In this document: positions 1 to 11,785 of the stretch, in pieces
Layout: each line of letters begins with the position of its first letter
Position numbering within the stretch: the first letter of the stretch is position 1
From: an uncultured Bacteroidales bacterium
GTDB lineage: Bacteria; Bacteroidota; Bacteroidia; Bacteroidales; Muribaculaceae
DNA: 11,785 nucleotides
Assembly (NCBI GenBank): GCA_900554345.1
Contig: USHH01000046.1
Span: 1-11,785, forward strand
Direction: 5' to 3'
Notes under the pieces: generated by a model
Told to the model about the DNA's origin: nothing
What the model saw: only the letters and a program-made list of their open reading frames with translations
The model's database searches: none
Position numbers and translations under genes: made by a program

Positions 1-3
1 TCG

Positions 4-16
4 TAACTTTACATCA
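4..16 (+). repeat. 13-base direct repeat, left copy
   Basis: TAACTTTACATCA at 4-16 matches TAAGTTTACATCA at 612-624 in 12 of 13 positions and in the same orientation. This copy ends at the first base of the putative transposase start codon. It could be one half of a target-site duplication, a microhomology used in a rearrangement, or chance in AT-rich sequence. Confidence 0.45.
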
Positions 17-93
17 TGAATAAGAACGAGTTGATAGAGTTTTTGCAGCGTCAGGCCGGCTTCCTTCAGGGGAAGCTCGACGAGGCGCTTGCT
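16..93 (+). pseudogene. Possible transposase N-terminal fragment
   Basis: From an ATG at 16 the plus strand reads MNKNELIEFLQRQAGFLQGK followed by LDEALA. This charged, helix-forming start resembles the N-terminal leader of IS66-type transposases, where a coiled-coil precedes the zinc-binding and catalytic domains. That resemblance is from memory, not a search. After about position 93 the frame stays open to 420, but from there it only mirrors the reverse-transcriptase fragment on the other strand, so the genuine part would be about 26 codons. No DDE catalytic domain is present. The opposite strand loses similarity to reverse transcriptase/maturase in the same place, which supports a junction near 91-96. 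Alternatively the stretch could be non-coding. Confidence 0.3.
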
Positions 94-621
94 TACCCAC
101 CCTCGGATTGCGTAGGTCAGTTTCTCCTTGCGCTTCTCGTAGCCCCAGCCGTTACTGCGCGACGTCAGCTCTCTGAGCTTCTTTCGCAGTTTGGCTTTGG
201 TTTTCGGATGAACGCACAAGCGAGCGTTGCCTCTTCACATGTTGAACGAGTAACCGAGGAACTTCTGTCCGTTGACGCTGCCTACATGCGTCTTCTCGCG
301 GTTAACTTTGAGGAAGAGTTTCCCCTCTATGAACTTCGTGATGCTTTCGCATACTCTTTCGGTAGCTCTCGGGCTCTTGCAGAAAATGACGCAGTCATCG
401 GCATAACGAACGAACGCTAGCCCGCGCCTTTCAAGTTCGCGGTCGAGTTCCGACAGCATTATGTTACTCAGTATGGGACTGAGAGGACCGCCTTGCGGAA
501 CTCCCCCTGTTGTGTCCTCATACTTATGTCCGACCATTACGCCTGCGTTGAGACACTTGTATATCAGCGATATGACCTTGCCGTCCTTTATTGTCTCGCC
601 GAGCAGCTGGATAAGTTTACA
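94..621 (-). pseudogene. Group II intron reverse transcriptase/maturase, remnant truncated at both ends
   Basis: This is a degenerate internal piece of a group II intron-encoded protein, which in intact form reverse-transcribes the intron and helps it splice. Read from 621 downward, the frame gives KLIQLLGETIKDGK, then NAGVM, then GGVPQGGPLSPILSNI (RT block 4), then the catalytic RYADDCVIF (YADD at 394-405), then FLGYSF. A TGA at 235-237 interrupts the frame. The same frame continues at once with RLCVHPKTKAKLRK, LRELTSRSNGWGYEKRK and IRGWV, which are the end of the RT domain and the start of maturase domain X. The N-terminal RT blocks are missing: an in-frame TGA lies at 622-624 where VNH-type residues would be expected. 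The rest of domain X and any endonuclease domain are also missing after about position 94. I see no intron RNA domain V. The fragment is almost certainly inactive. Confidence 0.85.
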
Positions 622-624
622 TCA
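612..624 (+). repeat. 13-base direct repeat, right copy
   Basis: TAAGTTTACATCA, with one mismatch to the copy at 4-16. Reverse-transcriptase similarity ends within this repeat, after the codons for KLIQLL, so the repeat coincides with a junction between the intron remnant and unrelated sequence. Confidence 0.45.
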
Positions 625-702
625 GGGTTTCCATGGATAAAGAATATTTAAGAACTCTTCTTAAAAACTATGGATTCTGATGCGGTTGCCCTGGAATGCA
701 AT

Positions 703-733
703 CGGGCGCCCCCCGCAGGATGGAGGGCGCCCG
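703..733 (-). terminator. GC-rich hairpin after the ABC permease gene, possible terminator
   Basis: CGGGCGCCC at 703-711 is an exact reverse complement of GGGCGCCCG at 725-733, with a 13-base loop. It begins about 20 bases past the permease stop, where the exporter transcript would be expected to end. The sequence after the stem in the transcript reads ATTGCATTCC, so the U-tract is poor. It may be a weak intrinsic terminator or a 3'-end stabilising stem. Confidence 0.45.
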
Positions 734-752
734 GAAGCGCTGTAATGCCGTG

Positions 753-2075
753 TCATTTGTAGCGTGCCCAGCGTATGAGGTCCTTGATCGTGGGCTTCTT
801 GCCATACATGAAGATGCCGACCCTGTAGATTTTGGCGGCGATCCATGCCATTACCACGAAGGAGGCGAACAACACCACAATGGATACCCAGATCTGCCAG
901 GAGGGAATGTCGAAAGGCACCCTTGCGAGCATCACCATAGGCGATGTGAAGGGGATGAACGACGTCCAGAGGGCAATGGGGGTATTGGGATCCTGGCCGA
1001 CGGATAACGCCACCATGAGAGCCAGGATGATGGGGAGCGTGGCGAAGGTCTGGAGCTGCGAGGCGTCCTGCGCGTTGTCGACGGCACTGCCGATGGCCGC
1101 GAAGATCGACGCGTAGAAGAGGAATCCTCCCACCAGGAAGAAGAGGATGTAGATGAACAGCTTCGCTATATATCCCACCGATGAGAAGAGACTCAGGGCC
1201 TTCACCATATCAGGGTCGAAGGTGCTTGTGGAGGCGTTGAAGGTGCCGGCGTTCATCAGCGCCATCTGGTCGGCGAGCCCCTCGGGGATGAGGAGGGGCA
1301 GCACGAAGGCGCTGACACAGCAGACGAGAATACCCCATATCACCACCTGCACCACGGCCACGAGCCCGATGCCGAGAATCTTGCCCAGCATAAGCTGCAG
1401 GGGTTTCACCGACGACACCATAAGCTCGAGCACCCTGTTGCTCTTCTCCTCGATGATGGAGCTCATCACAAGCTGGCCATACATGAGCAGGAACATATAG
1501 AGGGAGAGGGTCATGACAAGGCCTATGCCGAAGGAAGTGATGGATGATACGCTCTTCTCCCCGCCCTCCTCGTCGATGCGCAGCGTTGTGAGACGGGAAT
1601 CTACCGCTACATCGTCGAGTATAACGCTGAGATTGTCTATATCATAACGTTTCAGGCGCTCTGTCTCGACAGCGTCCTTCACGGCGTTGTTGACTGTCGA
1701 CTCCAGATCTATGGAGCCGGTCTCATGCACGTAGAGGGTCACCTTGTCGGGATTGTCGACCACATCAGGATTCACGTTGAGCACCATGTCATACTCTCCG
1801 CCGGCTATCAGGCTGTCGGCCGGAAGCGGAGAGCGCACCACGGTGAGCCAGTCGAGCCCCCCGGCCTGCTTCTCGAGCTCGGGATAGACGATGCCGGAGG
1901 CGTCGACCACGGCCATCGTCTTCTTGCCGGGGGTGGAAAACTCCATTACCAGGGCCGGCATCGCCATCATGATGATCATGAGCACCGGCATAAGCAGGGT
2001 GGTGATGATAAAGCTCTTCTTCACCACACGCTCGCGAAACTCGCGGGCTATAATGACGTTGATATTCGATTTCAC
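753..2075 (-). CDS. ABC-2 type exporter permease, NatB-like
   Basis: This 440-residue protein is the membrane subunit of an ABC exporter of the NatB/YhaP-like ABC-2 family; the substrate is unknown. The N-terminus has the family pattern, with a short basic stretch (IIAREFRERVVKK) followed by one membrane segment at about 22-44. A large extracytoplasmic domain spans about 45-180. A membrane block follows, with segments near 182-206, 233-262, 303-330, 344-360 and 397-417. The cytoplasmic motif SSIIEEKSNRVLELMVSSVK at 205-224 is the family hallmark and probably contacts the ATPase. The C-terminal RVGIFMYGKKPTIKDL is also typical. The start is GTG (2073-2075). It overlaps the TGA of the upstream ATPase gene as GTGA, which fits translational coupling. 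I see no Shine-Dalgarno site. NatB proteins export sodium in Bacillus, but that role cannot be transferred here. Confidence 0.88.
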   Translation of the reverse strand: MKSNINVIIAREFRERVVKKSFIITTLLMPVLMIIMMAMPALVMEFSTPGKKTMAVVDASGIVYPELEKQAGGLDWLTVVRSPLPADSLIAGGEYDMVLNVNPDVVDNPDKVTLYVHETGSIDLESTVNNAVKDAVETERLKRYDIDNLSVILDDVAVDSRLTTLRIDEEGGEKSVSSITSFGIGLVMTLSLYMFLLMYGQLVMSSIIEEKSNRVLELMVSSVKPLQLMLGKILGIGLVAVVQVVIWGILVCCVSAFVLPLLIPEGLADQMALMNAGTFNASTSTFDPDMVKALSLFSSVGYIAKLFIYILFFLVGGFLFYASIFAAIGSAVDNAQDASQLQTFATLPIILALMVALSVGQDPNTPIALWTSFIPFTSPMVMLARVPFDIPSWQIWVSIVVLFASFVVMAWIAAKIYRVGIFMYGKKPTIKDLIRWARYK

Positions 2076-3088
2076 GATTCTGAGTTATTGGAGGGTTGTG
2101 TCGGTATTTCAGGATGGATGTCGGGTGGAATCGCGCCCGAGGCTGTGGGAGCGGAGGCGTTGGCTTTCTCCACCGTCTTGATGAAGATCTCGTTCATCGA
2201 CGGGAGGGCCCTGTCGAGCGTCACGATCTCCACGGCCTCATTGGCAGTCGAGATGAACTCCCTCATGTCTACTCCGGGGTTGAGAGTGAATTCCGAGTTG
2301 AAGATCGGCCCCTCGGAGGTGTGCTCCGGCGGGGCGAGCCGGTAGGAGGCCACCCGCTGTCCGAGGCGCTCCATCAGAGTCTCCGGCGAGCCGTGAAACG
2401 AGAGGCGGTAATGGTTGCGTCCCATCTCGCGCCTGATCTCGGCCACATTGCCCGAAAGGATGTTGCGGCTGCGGTTGATGAGGGTGAAATTGTCGCATAT
2501 GGCCTCCACGCTGCTCATGTTGTGGGTGGAGAAGATGACGGTGGCCCCCTCGTCGCGCAGTCGCAGGATCTCGTTCTTGAGGAGCTCGGCGTTGATGGGG
2601 TCGAAGCCGGAGAACGGCTCGTCGAAGATCAGAAGGCGCGGACGGTGGAGCACCGTGACGATAAACTGCACCTTCTGGGCCATGCCTTTGGAGAGCTCCT
2701 CCACCTTGCGCCCCCACCAGTCGGATATGCCGAAACGGTCAAACCATTTCCTGAGCTCCACGGTAGCCTCCCGGGTCGAGAGGCCCTTGAGCCTGGCGAA
2801 GAAGAGGGCCTGGTCGCCCACCTTCATTTTCTTGTAGAGGCCACGCTCCTCCGGCAGGTAGCCTATGCTGAAGACGTCGTCGGCCACCAGACGGTGGTCG
2901 CCAAACCATACCTCGCCGCTGTCGGGAGCGGTGATGTGGTTGATGATTCTGATGAGGGTCGTCTTTCCGGCGCCGTTAGGGCCGAGCAGGCCGTAGACCG
3001 AGCCTTCCGGGATGCTGACGCTCACGTCGTCGAGGGCCTGATGATTGGTATACCTCTTGCTGATATGCTCAGCGCGTATTATGTCCAT
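2072..3088 (-). CDS. ABC exporter ATP-binding subunit, NatA-like
   Basis: This 338-residue cytoplasmic ATPase powers the permease encoded immediately downstream. The nucleotide-binding domain occupies about residues 1-215. It has Walker A GPNGAGKTT at 36-44, signature LSKGM at 132-136, Walker B LLIFDEP at 152-158 with the catalytic Glu at 157, the D-loop SGFD at 160-163, and the switch His at 189. The Q-loop region reads GYLPEERGLY, the wording seen in NatA/YhaQ-type exporters. All catalytic residues look intact. Residues from about 215 to 300 resemble the C-terminal accessory domain (DUF4162-like) of this group. The tail is rich in Ala, Pro, Ser and Asn and looks disordered. The ATG at 3086-3088 gives the expected N-terminus just ahead of the first strand. 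The gene starts 104 bases after the rpoC stop, beyond a strong terminator, so it probably has its own promoter, which I could not identify. Confidence 0.92.
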   Translation of the reverse strand: MDIIRAEHISKRYTNHQALDDVSVSIPEGSVYGLLGPNGAGKTTLIRIINHITAPDSGEVWFGDHRLVADDVFSIGYLPEERGLYKKMKVGDQALFFARLKGLSTREATVELRKWFDRFGISDWWGRKVEELSKGMAQKVQFIVTVLHRPRLLIFDEPFSGFDPINAELLKNEILRLRDEGATVIFSTHNMSSVEAICDNFTLINRSRNILSGNVAEIRREMGRNHYRLSFHGSPETLMERLGQRVASYRLAPPEHTSEGPIFNSEFTLNPGVDMREFISTANEAVEIVTLDRALPSMNEIFIKTVEKANASAPTASGAIPPDIHPEIPTQPSNNSES

Positions 3089-3112
3089 ATAAAGTATTTT
3101 TGAATATTTAGA

Positions 3113-3128
3113 CGCCGCTATGGCGGCG
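3113..3128. other. Short GC hairpin upstream of the ABC ATPase gene
   Basis: CGCCGC at 3113-3118 pairs with GCGGCG at 3123-3128 around a 4-base loop, in an otherwise AT-rich stretch 25 bases before the ATPase start codon. It could lie in the 5' leader of the exporter transcript, be part of the rpoC terminator region, or be an operator-like palindrome. No function can be assigned from sequence. Confidence 0.3.
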
Positions 3129-3135
3129 GAATGTC

Positions 3136-3169
3136 AAAAAAGCCCCGGTTTTTCAAGCCGGGGCTTTTT
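3136..3169 (-). terminator. Intrinsic terminator of the rpoBC operon
   Basis: AAAAAGCCCCGG (3137-3148) pairs perfectly with CCGGGGCTTTTT (3158-3169) around a 9-base loop. In the rpoC transcript the stem is followed by a run of U (3141-3136). It begins 23 bases after the rpoC stop. The mirror-image A and T runs would also give a short U-tract on the plus strand, so it could act in both directions, but no plus-strand gene precedes it. It separates the rpo operon from the ABC exporter genes. Confidence 0.92.
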
Positions 3170-3192
3170 CATATAGCTAAAGCCTTGAGATA

Positions 3193-7518
<4,326 letters not shown>

Positions 7519-7553
7519 ATTATATGTTTGCCTTTCTTGTAATTCTGTTTTGA

Positions 7554-11366
<3,813 letters not shown>

Positions 11367-11457
11367 TGGGGTTCGTATTATAAAAAGGGGGGAGAGAAGC
11401 GGAATTGAAGAGAGCGAAATGTATGCCGGATATAATAAAAGATATTGAAAAAACGGC

Positions 11458-11498
11458 AAAAAAGGTTAAGAACACCGCTTCTCGCGTGTTCTTAACCT
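11458..11498 (-). terminator. Terminator or attenuator between rplL and rpoB
   Basis: AGGTTAAGAACAC (11463-11475) pairs perfectly over 13 bases with GTGTTCTTAACCT (11486-11498), with a 10-base loop. In the transcript the stem is followed by six U (11463-11458) and, after GCCG, a second run of six U (11453-11448). This has every mark of an intrinsic terminator yet sits between genes that normally share a transcript. Partial termination here would make ribosomal stalk protein in excess over RNA polymerase, as the rplL-rpoB attenuator does in E. coli. The rest of the spacer (11367-11457 and 11499-11519) holds no gene, and I find no convincing Bacteroidota promoter (TTTG/TAnnTTTG with proper spacing). 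Confidence 0.88.
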
Positions 11499-11519
11499 AT
11501 GCTTTGAGAGTGTTGATAC

Positions 11520-11785
11520 TTACTTGAGTTCAACTTCGGCGCCTGCTTCTTCGAGCTGCTTCTTCATGCCCTCGGCCTCGGCCTTGGGAAGACCTTCCTT
11601 GACAACGCCGGGAGCGCCGTCTACCAGAGCCTTAGCCTCCTTGAGGCCGAGGCCTGTGAGCTCCTTCACGAGCTTCACGACAGCGAGCTTGCTGGCACCG
11701 GCTGCCTTGAGCACTACGTCGAAGTTTGTCTTCTCCTCGGCGGCCTCACCTGCGCCACCCGCGGCGGGGGGGGGCAAGAATGTGG
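11520..11785 (-). CDS. rplL: 50S ribosomal protein L7/L12, C-terminal part
   Basis: L7/L12 forms the flexible ribosomal stalk that recruits translation factors. About the last 85 codons are present, and the gene continues past the right edge. It contains the end of the Ala/Gly/Pro hinge (PAAGGAGEAAEEKT) and the whole globular C-terminal domain: FDVVLKAAGASKLAVVKLVK, LTGLGLKEAKALVDGAP, VVKEGLPKAEAEGMKKQLEE and the ending AGAEVELK. The conserved factor-binding face is intact. The N-terminal dimerisation domain is outside the window. A TTG at 11775-11777 is not a real start, because it falls inside the hinge. The last codons before the edge read T-F-L-P-P-P, which is odd for this hinge; see the poly-C entry. 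The gene heads the rplL-rpoB-rpoC order. Confidence 0.95.
   Translation of the reverse strand, partial: TFLPPPAAGGAGEAAEEKTNFDVVLKAAGASKLAVVKLVKELTGLGLKEAKALVDGAPGVVKEGLPKAEAEGMKKQLEEAGAEVELK
11766..11774. other. Nine-base homopolymer in the rplL hinge
   Basis: Nine consecutive G on the plus strand (C on the coding strand) encode three prolines at the hinge of L7/L12, 11 bases from the window edge. Upstream of it the frame reads T-F-L instead of the Ala/Gly/Val expected for the hinge. This is either true hinge variation or a sequencing or assembly error near a contig end. Confidence 0.6.

Noticed and set aside
1..700. Complete group II intron with catalytic RNA domains
   Set aside because: The coding remnant lacks both ends and no domain V hairpin could be recognised in the flanks.
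3089..3112. TACTTTAT near the ATPase start as a Bacteroidota -7 promoter element (TAnnTTTG)
   Set aside because: It lacks the final G, is only a few bases from the start codon and has no properly spaced TTTG upstream.
11367..11459. 31-codon N-terminal extension of rpoB with a hydrophobic, signal-like sequence
   Set aside because: RpoB is cytoplasmic and starts at MSVNS in this group. The extension is translated from the spacer and the U-rich tail of the hairpin.
11400..11460. TTTG and TACATTTC upstream of rpoB as a promoter
   Set aside because: The spacing between the two elements is about 33 bases, too long, and the second lacks the final G.

Overview
The window carries a conserved chromosomal block of a Bacteroidota bacterium, probably order Bacteroidales. 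Supporting signs are an RpoB of 1270 residues starting MSVNS, an RpoC of 1441 residues, rifampicin-region wording typical of the phylum (TNALSQFMDQTNPLAEITH) and a lack of clear Shine-Dalgarno sites. Codon third positions are G/C-rich. I cannot name the genus; a Muribaculaceae- or Alistipes-like gut lineage is only a guess. All intact genes lie on the minus strand, so transcription runs from high to low coordinates.

Right to left: the C-terminal two thirds of rplL (ribosomal protein L7/L12) runs off the right edge. A 153-base spacer follows with a near-perfect intrinsic terminator or attenuator hairpin, then rpoB and rpoC separated by 35 bases. A strong intrinsic terminator closes the rpo operon. 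Beyond it sits a two-gene operon for a NatA/NatB-like ABC exporter: an ATPase and a permease overlapping by four bases, the permease starting with GTG. A GC-rich hairpin follows the permease.

The left 620 bases are mobile-element debris. A group II intron reverse transcriptase/maturase fragment on the minus strand has lost both ends and carries an in-frame TGA. It abuts, head-on, what looks like the first codons of a transposase on the plus strand. Imperfect 13-base direct repeats flank the fragment.

The L7/L12 stalk protein and the two large RNA polymerase subunits are core transcription and translation machinery, and the hairpin between rplL and rpoB could set their relative expression. 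The ABC exporter is an independent unit after the terminator. I find no convincing new biological system. The points most worth checking are the chimeric mobile-element scar, the rplL-rpoB hairpin, the genes after rpoC, and a suspicious poly-C run in rplL at the window edge.
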